Shown here in pieces: positions 12,401 through 25,745 of a DNA stretch of 64,000 nt (position 1 is its first letter; each line of letters starts with the position of its first letter). This DNA comes from Brachypodius melanocephalos (taxonomy: Eukaryota; Chordata; Aves; Passeriformes; Pycnonotidae), in the NCBI GenBank assembly GCA_013398615.1, contig VZSR01000055.1, forward strand, positions 3,152,883-3,216,882, read 5' to 3'. The position numbers and the translations under genes were made by a program. A model generated the notes under the pieces. It was not told the origin of the DNA. It saw only the letters and a list, made by a program, of their open reading frames with translations, and made no database searches.

Positions 12401-15400
12401 TGAGTAGCTGCATAACCAAAAAAATTTGGTTTTCCTTATTTTGCTGACTAGAAGAACTCACAGCCAAGGCCTGTTAGGGTCCCCCTGGGTATTTTCTGGC
12501 CCATTTTATTGAAGAAATTGGTGAGGACAATCCAAGCCTGTTTCTAATGGACACATGACACGTGAGTCAGAGCATCCAGCATGTCTGTGGAGAAATGGGC
12601 CAAAGGCTCCAAGCTGCCCTTGGCACTGAGATCAGCTCTGCTCCTGCCCTGGGTGGAGAGAGATCACACATTATCCAAATGTTTTAATGCAGAAATGAGG
12701 CACTGCACATAAAGACTTCGCTCCTGCAGTGCGAGGTGCTGCGTGAGCACATCACAAATTACTCTCTTGGTGTCTTTTTGTGACTCTTCCCTGTGTTGAA
12801 GAGCTAGAGATGCAGCTTGGGCTTGGGGAAGGGTGGAAAACCACGATGTGCAAGTGTCAGGGAGCTGATGAGCAGCAGCTCAGGGCAGCATGCTTGCTAA
12901 GTGCCTAGCACTTCATGCAGCACTCCCTTTTGGTAAGGTCATCTGAAATATGAAGAAGCCCAGCCCAGAAGCAAAAATTAAAGTGAACAGGTAGGGGCAG
13001 AGGATCAGCTGGGTGAGGTTAGGTATGTGACATTGAAGTCCTCACTTAAAGGAGCTTAAATGGAACCATGGGTAGAATTGGCAGGTGGGAACCCCAGGCT
13101 CAGCCTGGAGGAGGTTTGGTAGGTGGCTCTTACAATCAGTGAAGCTGAATCAATGTGTTCTGAGCACCCCTGAGGGACAAGGAAGTTTGTGCTTCCTCTA
13201 CCTGTAACAGGAGACTCTGGGCAGATGATCTCAGAGAGATGCAAAGCATTAGATAAAGACACCTTTTATGTACATTCCTTTGTTTTCAGACTTCATGAAA
13301 CACCACTGACTTTTGTTTTCTTTACCTCTTCTCCCTGGCATATTATATCTCTCAGGTTGCAGTACATCAGGGTGGTCGTTTTCTCCATGTAGCAATTTGT
13401 CACCGTAGATAAAACATCTTTGCTGTCCCAGGCTGAGTGCAAGTTCAAACAGGCATGGCATGCAAATCCAGCTCAAATTCAAGAGTTCAAGTTCAGAGGA
13501 GTCTGGAGGGGAGGAAACAATGGGGATTATTTTAGGACAGTTTTGCAGAGGACTGCCAAGTGCACTCACAGACGAGAGGAGGGAGGGCTGTCCAGGAACA
13601 GGAAAGGGCAAGAGTGGGAGCAAGGGATGCAAGGAGGGATGTGGAGGAGAAATGCGGGGGAAGGAGGTTGGAGGAGAAAGTTAGAGAGCTAAAAACACTG
13701 CTGTTGTGTGCTCAGAAACGAGAAGGAGCCCAAGGGCACTGTAGATAACAGAGTATGCCTCCTGCATCCCACACCAGAGCCTCCCCTTCATTGCTGGGCA
13801 AACGATCAAATGTACACACAGACCTACAAAGCATTTGGAGAGGCTTCAAGGTGAAAGGCACCTATAACTGCAAATATTATTGTTGACATTAAGTAGCTGT
13901 GGAAGTTTTCACTTGGAACTGCACCTGGGTTTTGTCTCTTCTCAGCACAGTTGTTATTGAACTGCAAATGTGCCCGGGAGTTTCTTAAGTGCATATCTTT
14001 GTATTGCATTCAGCCAGCTGGTTTGGGTTTGCAGCAGTAGAGTCCCTCCTGTGTGTTTGAACAGTGCACACATAAAACCCTTACTCTTAGCACAGCAACT
14101 GAATGTATATGCTTTGTTCAGTTTTATATTCCAAGCACTGAGTAAACCCTCAACAAATGCTGTCTTCAGTAACTAGCCATACACCCACAGCAGTCAAACT
14201 TTCCATGGAGTCAGAACCTCAGAAGGAAGCACTGGCCTGGTCTGAAGTCATTTTAGGAGAGGAGGGAAGAAAGAAAACACATTCATCAAATTTTGTCTAG
14301 GCTAATGATACTGGCCTGCAATTCAACTTTCTAGTTCTGTTAGATTTTACAGCTTTGCTAACCAGTGACATCTTACTCCAAAACCCTGCATGGAAGCAAA
14401 CTTGGAAGTAGGACTAAAAGAAATCATACTCTTACTCCATTTTTCGAGATGCATCCCTCTACAATGAGCTCTCTGTGCCCCTGAGGAACTGGGGTCTCCA
14501 GGGAATGCAGCTTGTGGAACAAACGGATTTTGGGCAGCCCTTCTCCACAGGGCCTCAGGTTGTGCAAAACAGCTCTCTCCTCCTTCTGCTTCTCCCATGG
14601 GAAGGGAACTCACCACAAAAGTTGTGCCACCCTGCAGCAGGGCAGGTGATGAGGAAAGAGAGGCACATTCCAGACATGGGTGCAGGAGCAGGGAGGGAAC
14701 CACGGGGCAGCAATGCAAGCAGGTATCTGGCTGCACATGGCTTCTTACACCCCACGAGTTCAAAAATCCCTTAACTGAGCACCCAGGGACAGCCTGGTGA
14801 GCACAGCAGGAGCTTGTGCTGCTCTGTCCCTCTCCTGCACTTGCAGCTCCAGGCTGGTGGGGAGATAACTTTATCTTTAGGCTGGGGGTATGAGGAGAGG
14901 ACTGTGCTAATGCCTTGTTGGTGCTATCCACTGGAGAGCCCAGTGTGCCCTTGGAGAGGCCTCAGCTCTCCAGGGAAGGCAGGTTTGTGCTGTCGAGGGG
15001 CTGTGTGAGGGCACAGAGCTGTGTCAGCAGGCAGGCTGTGTTTGAGTGATGCAGTGCACAGCAGATGTCCAAGAGACAGCCAAGAGGTGGGACTGGGGCA
15101 AGGCACAGGGAATGAGTCACCCACAGCTGAAGCCAAGCAAGGCCTGAACATTGAGACAAATTGTCTAAGATGAGAACAGGGCCAGAGCCAAGTGGGAGAG
15201 AGAAGAAGTCTTCCTATCAGGGAAACAGAGAGATGGAATAAGGAGGACAAACAAAATCAGAGAACTGCAGAAGTGCAGGATGTAATAAAAACCACTCTTC
15301 ACCAGACTGGTGGGCATCCAGCTTGGTACACTGTCTGCAGCAGTGCCAGGAGCAGATGTCCAAGGAAAAAGTGCACAAAGGCCAGGACAGGGTAGAGTGT

Positions 15401-18400
15401 GACTTTCCCCAGAGGACCCTCCCACCCTCTACTCCACAGCATAGCAACTCCCTGAGCCAAAGGCTGTGCCTGCAACATTCACAGCCTTCAGGGAGTTTTC
15501 TCCTCTGAACCTGATTGCTCTGCAAACCCCTCTGTGCTTTTGGCCTCTGTTCGAATTGGCAGGAGTGAACTCCACAGCCTGAGGGTGCACAGGGGAAAAC
15601 ACAGGGGAGGGAAGGAGGGAGAGAGGGAGGAAGGGAGGAAGGCTGCTGAGAAGTGGAGGATGTAGGGAATCCTTCTGGGAAAGGACCCATTGCATCAGCC
15701 AGTCTGGCCATTTGCAGAATCCTCCTAAAATGGCAAATTGAGGTCACATCATTGTGGTGCACTCCTAAGCTCTCGTGTCAGCCCCTTGGAGGGTCCAAGA
15801 CAGCAGCAGTGCATTTGAGTGGACTGCCCTAAGCATAGCACTGTCAAAAGGGAAACTGTTTCTGAGAAAGAAAATGTTAAAACCTATGACTTTCAGCACC
15901 AAGAAGTTTGTTTTCCCTCCCAAGGAGCCTGCAATCCCCACAAGGCCAGTTCCTCTCCAAGAGAAGAGCTCCAGGCACTTGGACAGCCTGCATTGGTGCT
16001 CCTTTCTGGACACCTCTGTGCTAATCTGTGTTGGAGAGACAAACTTGCTCTGGGCACAGCAAGAGGATATGACAAAGGCTTTTGTTTCCCCCAAATAGTA
16101 GAGCATTTCTTTTTTTCCTTCAGGAAAGGGGTTCAGCAAACGAAGGTATTGTGCCGATTAAAAGAGAGGAGGGGGCAGGATTTGAGTTACAAAAGAAACT
16201 GGCACACTACAGCAAGGGAAGCTGCAAGGTACAAGGCCACACTGTAAAAGAAAAGAAAAAAAAAGAAAAAGAAAAAGCATTCAAACCCTCTCCAGCATCC
16301 ATCAAAGCCATAACGTTATTGCACGGCATGTTTATAGTTCCCTTGCAGCTGCGGCAGCAGCTTTTCAGCGAGGCTGGGCTTTAAACGAGACCAGAGCCAG
16401 TCCTCTGCTGCTCCAGCACCAGCACACAGGCCTTTCCCACCCCCTCCTCCGTGCACAGACATGCACAGCCCATAGCAGTGACTTCAAAATTCATTTCACC
16501 CTTTAATTGGATTTCATGGAGGAGAGCGAGGCACGCAGGGGGAATGGCCGGGGCTGCAGGGGTCCCTGGTGCCTGGTGGGACAGCCACGGTGCAGGGACA
16601 GGGTTGGGACGAGGTTGGCTGCTGCCTCGTGCACCCACCCAGCCGATGCTGTGCTGGCCGGGAGGAGCAGCGAAGCAGGGCTCTATTTCTGGTGTCAATT
16701 TTCAGCCAGCGCAAGTCGCTTCCATTTCACTGCACTCAAAAACGTCTGGGCTTAACTAGGTCACATTTCCTCACCATATCGGAGGCAAAGGCTGGTCTTG
16801 CTTGAGTGATTTAACTAACCATCCTGGAAGAATTTTACCAAGCAATGCCACGAGTGTTCATGATGAGAGATGACTCCCCCTGCCTTGCCCTGCAGGAGTG
16901 AAGATGACCCGTGCAAGGGATCAAATGCTGTTTGCAGTCCCACTGCTGTAAGATCCTAGGTGAGAAGCAGCTCCTTTTCAGCAGTATGAATATGTGTGTC
17001 TCTGAGACAAGTTATTTCCAACTTGCATTTTTTACCCCATTAGTTGCCATGGCACAACTTTTGTACGCTGTGTTTATCTTGCAGAAAATGGCACTGAGTA
17101 GTGAAAGCCATGGGGCAAAGAGATTCTGCACCCCCGGTGCAGGTGAAAGACCAAACCTCAGTCCTGGGTGCCAATGAGTAGGTGGAGAGGCAAAAATGAG
17201 CAGGCATTTCAATGTAAACCCCAATCTTCTCTGCCTCTTTCCCCCACTGCTGTGGGTGGCACAGCCCAGCACCTCAGCCCTCTTTTGTGAAGAAATCAGA
17301 TGGGTCCCACATGCTGGCTGATGGTTTCACCCTGCTGGGAGGACCACTCACCTTCCCTCCCAGCTCAGCATCAGCTTTGCACTGTGACCACTGCCATGCC
17401 TCAGGGAAGAGCTGCAGGGAGCCTTGAGGGCAACCCTCTGGAGCTACAGCCCAGTCAACCTGCCATGCCAACTCCTAACGCCAACACAAAACCTGAATGT
17501 CTGTGATTCACCTACGTGTACAGCCCTACCCTGAATCATGCTGGACTCTTGGTGTGCACAATGGATCTTGCACTCTCATCCCCAAGGCTGATGCTACACA
17601 GCTGAAAAGAATCCATCCTTTTGCCTACATGAGCCCTTTTGGCCATCAGCGTCCATGGATGTCTCTTTGATTGTGGCTCATTTAGGGGGATAAACTGATT
17701 TGTCTTTGTTTTCCAAACCCTTCACCTCAATCCTCCTAATACAGGTGGGAACAAGACAGTCTCTATTTCCAGCATCCATCACTTTCTCTGCTCAATTTTG
17801 CTCCACATTCTTCATCTGTTACTCATGCAACAAAAGGATGTCTCCAGTCCACAACTCACCTGCTCTGCATAGACAGCAGAAAGGCGGTATTTTCAGCATG
17901 GCTTTTTTTTTTTTTTTTTTCCTAATGCTGTTCTTTATATAGCCAGCCATTTTGTTCTCTTCTGAGACAGCTGCTGCAGACTGAGCAGATGTTCCCAGTG
18001 AACTGTGTGTGGTGACACCCAGTCTCCTCCCCGCCGTCACCCTGTGGAGGATGGAGAACCCAGCAAGGTGGAAATGCCATCGAGGCAGCCTTCCCCACCG
18101 AGTGTGTCAGCAGTGAGGGTCACCTGCCCCTTACCTTGGGTAGGTCCCACTGGGTGCCCGCACAGTCTTCTCTATCCTAAATTATTTCATGCCATCTGCA
18201 AAACTTGCTGCTTCACTGCTTCCCCCACTTTTCCAAGTCATTAATAAATATTAAGCACCAGCAGTGTGCTCACAGCTCGCTACCCAGCCTGCTCTCTCCA
18301 TCCCTGGAGGGAGATCACCTCCCTTCCCCCTTTGCCATCAGTGAGACCCCCAGCATCACCTCCCATCTACCCCCACATCAACCTCACCAGGCTGCAAGGG

Positions 18401-19312
18401 GCTCCAGCCTGCACAGAGCACCTTGGGTGGGCTTTAGGAGTGTTTCTGCCCCTGGTCAGCTCGCGTTTCTAAAAATGGAGCACAGGTTTCCCGACCTCAG
18501 CTGACTCACTCAGCTCCTCCACATTGCAAAGTGCTCAATAATTCACGACGTTAAATGGCCCCTTTGGTTCAGGCTGAGCTTCCCATCCCACGGGACGGCA
18601 GACACGGCACCGCCAGCTCCTGTTACCCTTTCTGTTCTCCAGCCAGAGCAGGGCTGCAGCACATGACAGAGGCCCCCAGAGTGACCTCCCACAGGTCCTG
18701 AGGTGCTACTCAGCCCCCTGAGGATGCTGTATCCCTTCCCGTGGGGAAAGGAGGAATCAATGGGCTGTGGAAGTCAAGAGGTGAAGAGATGGAAAAAGGC
18801 TGGCTCTAGTAGGGATTTCTCTGCTGACTTACTGGGCAGGAAAAAAGCAGCCTGCCCTGGCTCTTGGAGGGCGCTGAGGGCACCCACATTCCCTCCCCAC
18901 ATGCCTCTGCATACAGCCCAAGAGCAGGCTGGGTTTGTGACAGCCCCTCTTGTCAGAAATAGCCAGAAATCCTTTTGTGGGGCTTGAGACCCCCCTGTCC
19001 CTTGCCCAGGGGCTGGTGAGGGCCACTTGCACAAAGCTGCTGTCTGTGGGGAGCTGGCATCCAGCATTTCATCTCTAGTTTGCAAGGAAGGGAAGGCTTG
19101 TTTTCATTTTGTTGATTATTTATTTTAAAGAAAAATATAAGGAAGGTAGGAATTTTGGTCTGCATGTCTCTGAAGCACTGCTGCATACCAGAAGTGGCTG
19201 TGGACATCATGTCCGTTTGCCCAAGGAGCCTAATATCCCTCATATTTCACCAGCCCCCAGAGCCTTGGCTTTTGTATCTCTTGTCCACTCACATCCTTCC
19301 TTCCAATACCAC
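9450..19312. other. Intergenic stretch, no gene recognised
   Basis: No supportable exon was found. Long chance frames, for example minus 14,347-14,931 and minus 15,217-15,762, lack recognisable domains and lie in GC-rich, low-information sequence. A pure purine tract lies at 15,604-15,642 and a poly(T) run at about 17,902-17,920. GC and CpG rise locally around 16,400-16,650 without an associated coding exon that I can identify. Confidence 0.55.
15604..15642 (+). repeat. Polypurine (GGA/GGGA-rich) tract
   Basis: Thirty-nine consecutive purines are built from GGGA, GGA and GAGA units. Tracts of this kind are simple-sequence expansions and can adopt triplex or G-quadruplex structures. No function is implied by position. 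Confidence 0.85.
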
Positions 19313-19510
19313 AAGAAAGATGGAGAGGAACTTTGTACAAGAGCATGTAGTGACAGGACAAGGGGGAATGGATTGAAATTGAAAAGAGGCAGGTCTAGAT
19401 CAGATATTAGAAAGAAATTCTTTACTGTGAGGATGGTGAATCACAGGAAGAGGTCACCCAGAGAAGCTGTGGTTGCCCCATCCCTGGAAGCTCCACCAAG
19501 GAGCTGCAGT
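19313..19510 (+). mobile_element. CR1 LINE 3' fragment
   Basis: The sequence follows the familiar avian CR1 3' region. It starts near GAAAGATGGAGAGGAACTTT, passes TGACAGGACAAGGGGGAATGG, an AGATATTAGAAAGAAATTCTTTACTGTGAGG-type block (19,400-19,430), and GAGAAGCTGTGGTTGCCCCA, and ends near CATCCCTGGAAG. It is truncated before the terminal 8-bp repeats. The 251-codon frame running through 19,109-19,864 includes this repeat and is not treated as a gene. Confidence 0.88.
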
Positions 19511-22500
19511 GCAGGGTCTTCTGCCCCTCTTCAGGCTTGGCAGGGGGTCAGGCTGGGGCTCATTTTGGGGGTCAGGTTGTCTATATTTTGCTCACCCATG
19601 ATACATTTAACCAGGCTTGTCACAGTGCAGGGAAATCAGCCACTCATGCAGACTGCAAAACCATGTTCCGATGCTCACTTTGAGAGCTTAGCCACAGAAA
19701 AAAGTACTGTGCACGCACAGTACATGACTTTGAAGCAATCAAAATGTGCTCAAGAAAAAGTCAACTTTGCAGGCATAAGCTGCGAGAGACCTTCATTGCA
19801 GAGGTTATTTCCCTGCCTAATTTCAGCCTTTCATTCTTTGGGGTTTTGGCCAAAAATCTGCTAAGAACATCACTACTTACTTCCTAACTGGTCAAACTAC
19901 TTTTTTTTTTCCCAGAGAAATCCTCTTTCCTGCACACACCCAGGCTGGAATAGTGACCATTGCTTCAAAGACAAACATTTTGAGCAACTGGGGAACGGGA
20001 TTAGAGAGAAAAGGATTGCCCCCACGCCTGGTGCTGTGTCCTCACAGCCTGCCTGTCCTGCACCTTCTCCTCTCTCCTTGGCAGAACTGTGGATGCAAGC
20101 ATGGTAAAGCCTGTTTCCCTAAACACAGAAGGGAAACAAAGGAGAGATTTCCCAGTCACTCTTTCAGGATTGCTTCCCCTAAAACTCTCTAAAGCAGTGC
20201 TACAAGCCTTTCTTTGATGTTTGCTTACATCCTCCTTTATCTGCTTCTGTGACACTTTTGTGGTTTTTCTGCACAAAGTGATACAGTTCCCTCCCGTGCT
20301 CTGCAGTGGCCTCCTGTGCTTGCACTCAGTTACTCTCTCCCCTGGTCACACCTCTCCTGACCCACTGTTTGCACCCTTTGCAATTTGGATAGCAGCTCCT
20401 ATTGTTTCAGCTGTATATTTCATAAAGGGAATCTGTTTGGGGAGTTTTATATGTATCTTGAAAGAGAGTAGCTTTTAACAACAGCTTTTTGCTCACCTCT
20501 CTGCTGCATCCAATTCATTTTCATATAACTCATCTAGCAGGACTAAAATCTATACAAAATATCACATGCTATCCATTCCTGAACGTTTTTGCCTAAGGTT
20601 TTCTGTTACTTAGAGGGTTTTTTCTCACATAGGGTCAGAAATGGCACTACTGACAGAGGGTTTATAGATATTGTGTTATTTGTATTATAACTACAGATCA
20701 AACAGGGGAGAGGAGGATGGAGGGAGAGAGAGAAAATGAGTAAAACCTCTCTTTTTTTCCCAAATCGGCCTGTAGTGCAAAGACAATTATTATTTCAGGG
20801 TAATCTCCTTCTCTTAGACCTCTCTATCAAACTTTTCCTATACACATTCCTCCTCATTTGGTCAACATTCATTACTGTGAACCCGATCACAGACTTCATG
20901 GTGCTCCTTGGAGAAATTCATGCCCCCATCCTGTGACATGTCCTTGATCACCCAATTCTGCACTTGAATACAACTGGCAGTGCTTTTTCTGACACATATT
21001 CAGATCCAGTGGCACCAAAATCTTCATGGGCTCATCACAGCATGGATAGGTGTTGATATTTTTTTAATAAGGGGAAAAAAGGGGGGAGGGGAAGATGACC
21101 AAGTAACTCTTCGGGCAGCCAAAAGATTTCATTTCAGTATTGTCAAAATGAAACATTCAGAACAATTTTTCATTTCTTTCTAAGCCAGAAGGTCTTAAAT
21201 CCTCATAGATGGGATAAAGAAAATGAAATACATGGCTCTGCCTCTTTGCTTTGCCATGTTTTAAGTTAGACCGTGTTTTCTTAATTTATTGTCCTGCCAT
21301 GGGGTTGCCAGGAATTGCCAGTCACTACATACTGCTGAGTTTCCAGAGCAGAGGAATGAATTGCTCACAACTTCCCTACCTCTGGGCTCTGCTGCAACCC
21401 ACACTGCCCCACCCAGGCAGCCACCCAGCTTCCTAGAAGTGTTTCTGCCTTAAAGGAGGTGTTCTTAATATTCCATTACTTTCTTAATGCAGGTGCTCTC
21501 TATGTTGCCAAGCATGGTGCTGTGCTGCACAGCAAGCTGCTTCCTGGGTCTGAGCAATGCAGGCTCCTCTCCTGCACTTTGCCAACAGGTTATTCCCACT
21601 GGGATGCTCTTCCAGCCTAGCACTTCCCTGGCCTTTCCTCCAGAGATGCTCAGCAGTTTGTCAATACAGACCTGGCCTTGGCACTCCCGAAAGACAACAG
21701 CATTGTAGTTGCTGCCCATAAACCCCATCCTCCCATGCCCACGGCAGCAGAGTCCTCCTGTGCCCTCTCCAGAGCCCATAATCACCAGGTGCTGCTGCCA
21801 GCATCTCAATTACAAGTTTACAGCCCAGCTAAATTGTCCCGTGCTCCCCTCAGTTCTCATTCAGCATTTCCGCCATCACCCTCTCACTGGATATCTGGTC
21901 CAGATTAATTGGCCCGAAGATGGGGCAGCCTGCATTTGTCTGGATTGTTTCCTGCCCAAGCTGCTAACCTCAATAGATATAATTTTTTGAAAAGGAACGC
22001 ACTGGCAGACCATCAGAAAGGAAAACTCCCTGACGGTGCAATTATAGTTTAATGTGTAATAGCCATCTGGGAGATGCTGGGAAAGCCCAGGCATTTTGGG
22101 CGTATGGAAATGCAACTTGCTGCTACACATGGAAAAAAAATGAAAAACCCCACTGGAGAGGACTTTGCAATAGCCAGGGGTGAACAGACTCTGTGTGAAC
22201 CAATATCTGATTTCCATCTCTATCCCTGATACCATGGCCAGGGAAGGCTCACAAAGGGAAATGTAGGCCAGGGCAAGAAAGGTGGGATCACCTGCAGGCA
22301 GGAAGAGCCATTCCTGCCAGTGATGGGCTAAGTGAGAAAACAACACCAATGTGCCCTGATCTTCAGTTCAGTGACATTGGTGGAGGGATTAATTCAAACT
22401 GATTGACCACAACTTCAGACCTCACACTGCTGTCACATATGATTAAAGCTGATCAAGTTGCTCACTGCAGATAAATCCTATCTGTCCCCACGTTATCAGC

Positions 22501-24689
22501 CGGCAGCCTGGCTGCTCACGGGCGGGCTCGCTCCTCCAGTGGCTGTGACAAATGCTTTGCATGAAGGCATTTTAACATATGGCCGAGCTGAGACCCTTCT
22601 GGTGGAAATATCCTGCTCCTCACTCAGCATTTACATTGTGCCATTGGTCATGTAAGCCATCCTACGTCGCTTCTGGTTAGCTGACATCCCCTCCTCGTCG
22701 CGAGTTATTTGCAATCACGCCGGATTGTTCCACAAGCCTATTATGCAACTGATAGGGCTCTTCAGTGTGGCTTTGAGAACGAATTCCAGTCTGAGCATTC
22801 AATTATATTTATTCACATTACTCCAAAAGATAGCTTGCTTTTGTGAACATCTTTGTGGGTAGAAAATTCTTTTTCAGCGGAGTGTTTGGGAATAAAATGG
22901 GTCACAATCGCTAAGGAAGACAGGCTGCATGTTTTATTCACAAGCACATTTTGTGAACGTTTATTGCTACATACTCCCAGCTCTAGTGAAGATGGACATC
23001 TCTAGTTTTCCTTCTCACTTGCCCTCCCTTAGTTCTTATTTTTGTCTCCAGGTACTAACTGCATCCTATTGACATTTTCAGCTAGCAACTGAAGGGGGAA
23101 AAAAAAGAAAAAGTCGTTTTGGGAAACTATGCAAAAAAAAAAAAGTTTACTCCCTCCTAAACCTTTTCCTTAAATTCAATTATATCACTCTCATCTGCTG
23201 CAGTCTAATGGCCATTTAGAGTCCATATCAGATGCAGCCACATGGTTTCTGCTGAGCAAAAATTTCTCTGGCAAAATGCCACTTCATTTACTGGTGAGCT
23301 GGTTTGCTCAGTGCATCTCAGCTTTGACAGATTTCCACCAGCTACAGCACAGGATTGCAGGATGAGTTCAGCCACAGTGCTGCCCCCATCCTTGTCTCTC
23401 AAGGGGTGCCAGGGACCCTCTTTTGCTTTCTTGGCCCCAGAAGCTCTCCCAGACATTTATTTTCCCTGGTCAGGTAGCAGCAGCTGGGTTGTTATGGAAA
23501 TTTCTGTGTGGAGTGCTCACACTTCCAGCTTTTCAGGCCATGCTGAGATGGTTGGAGACATAGTCTGTGACCAAATGCACACACCACAGGTCACAGTCCA
23601 GCTCAGCCACCCTGCTTTTCAGGTGGTTTTGGGCACCAGGAGGGCTTCTTACAATCCCTACCACTGAAGACTGGAGAGGACCTCCTGTCTCACAGGAGCC
23701 CAGACTTTCATTCCTGAAAGGTCTTGAACCTCAAGCTCATCTCATCAATGTGCTGGGCTCAGCAGGAGTAAAGAGACCAAGAAAATATCAACCAACACAG
23801 GGAGGGAGTGTGTGTTAGAGCCTGTCAAGCAGGAAGCAGAAAGGAGCCCATCTCCTTCTGTAGGAATCAACACCAGGAGTGAAGTTTGGAGGGAATGAAG
23901 ACACAGTGCCCTGGATGAGAAGGAAGAAGAGAAGGCAGAAGGGGTTTCTGGCTTAACCAGCTCTCTTCTCTAAAGGCTGTTCCTTTCGTCTGCCTCAGAA
24001 AGGTCAGTATGGAAAAGGAAAATCATTTTTTTAAAAACAGCTCTAAGATAAAGTTAAGTTAGGCAAAATAAAAACTGTCACATAAAAAAAATAAAGAGGA
24101 GCAAGAGGAAAAAAATTAAACAAATAGATTCTTGGCTTTTACTTTATGTTACTATCTGGGGAAATATTCCTGTCTTCCAAGACGACTTTTTTCCATGCTG
24201 CACATATCTCTTGGAGCAAGCCTTTGATGTAGAGCATGCATGTGCAAGGATGGCTGCATGTTGGGATCCAGTTTTCCTCACAACCACTGAGAAACAGACA
24301 CAGATGGCTACAGGGATGTCAGGGCCAAGCAAAACCATCCAACACCCCCCTGGGTGGGGCTGATCCTGCCCCGAGTGGTGTCACCACAAGGCCTCTGGGG
24401 TAGCCACTGTGCAGATGGGCACAGAGGGGTCACCCTGCTGCAATGTCCCCACCTGGGACAGCAGGGCTCCCACAGGTCCCTGTGTGGCCAGGGGCCACTG
24501 TGCTCCAATGCCTGCCATCCAAACAAGCCACCCAGCATCTCCTTCCCACGAGGAGCAAGGGAAGAAGACAGACTGGCAACGCTCCTGCCACTAAAAACAC
24601 AACACTCACTGCCTCCCCTCCTGGATGAAGGTCTGTGGGCATTACACAAATCAATTTGTTAAGCAAGGCCCACTGCTCCTCTTTGAGGT
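19511..24689. other. Intergenic stretch, no gene recognised
   Basis: No exon is supportable. The part around 22,450-22,900 is unusual in keeping several CpGs within otherwise AT-rich sequence and in having dense transcription-factor-like motifs, so it is listed as a possible conserved non-coding element in the findings. A-rich runs occur at about 23,095-23,145. Confidence 0.55.
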
Positions 24690-24765
24690 ACTGAATTATT
24701 ATTTCCATTTTACAGGCAGGGAAGCAAGGACAGAGTGAGTGAGGGTGTTTGTGTGAGATCCCATA
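24690..24765 (+). repeat. Possible ancient MIR/L2-like fragment
   Basis: ATTATTTCCATTTTACAGGC, followed by GGGAAGCAAGGACAGAG, closely resembles the 'TTATTATCCCCATTTTACAGATGGGGAAACTGAGGCACAGAG' core common to MIR and L2 tails. It is the best of three such resemblances in the window, though short. Confidence 0.4.
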
Positions 24766-25649
24766 TGTTCTCCATTACAGACCATGGGGCTTCCTGGCTG
24801 CAGCACGACCTGACTGAAGTGCTAAATAACATCCAACATTTGTTCCTTTCATACATCCACACCAACCAGTAGCAGGAAGCACAGTTGCAAACTCAGGGAA
24901 ACCTGGGAGGTCTGGGGAAAGTTTTGGGCTGCAAGCATGTGTGCTCTGGGATCCAGAAGGCAGAAATGCTGGATGCATTAACCTTCTCTGCAACGAGATG
25001 CACCTCCTACCAAGGGTCAGACAGGACACAACTGCTTCTAGCTAGCTGGAGCGTTTGCTTTGCAAAGAGGAAGGTTTCTAAGCACTCTCCTTTCCTCCCC
25101 TGGCTGCAAAAGGATGGGAGGAGAGGTGCCAGGACACCATCAGGAGAAGGGAGCAGCCACAGCAAGGCAGAACCACCACTCGTGCAAAGCCACAGAACAT
25201 CCATGGTGGCCTCCTCACAGCTTCCAGGTCCACAACTGCCTGCCCCACACACCACATTCCTACCACCCTGTCACCAGGAGATCAAACCAGCAGGTGATGC
25301 AGCTCTTGTGCCTCTCCCACTGCACTGTCACACAGTCACTGCAGAGAGGCAAAGAGGACATTATTTATCCAGCCCCAGCCATGAAAGCACAGAGACCACT
25401 GTCACAGACACACACAGCTGAGAGTGGTGAAGGCAGCAGAATTATTCATGATGAACTGAGGGATCATGCCTAGACCAGCACCACCACGGTTCTGGAAGGT
25501 GACTTGGGCCTACAAGAGTCTGGATGTGATCAAAATTCTGGCCCCTCTTACATTACCTCGTAAGTCCCACTGAACCCCAATAAGCCAACATTTATTTGCA
25601 AAGTTTCTCAGCTTAGAAAAATGATGATGCCTTACACTCTACCCGTTGC

Positions 25650-25745
25650 ATTTGGGGTTCATTGGGGATTGGACTAGAACACCTCCAGGGGGTCCCTTTT
25701 GGCCTAAATTAAGCTTTGATCCTACAGCTCTTGAATTTTGAGGGA
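25650..25745 (+). mobile_element. CR1 LINE 3' end fragment
   Basis: GGATTGGACTAGAACACCTC, CAGGGGGTCCCTTTTGGCCT and an AAATTAAG tail correspond to the extreme CR1 3' end ('GGTTGGACTAGATGACCTCCAGAGGTCCCTTCCAACCTAAAT'). The copy is short, diverged and 5'-truncated. Confidence 0.7.

Noticed and set aside
19109..19864. Longest open frame in the window (251 codons, plus strand)
   Set aside because: Its middle part is translated CR1 3' sequence and the rest shows no recognisable domain. It is a chance frame through a repeat.
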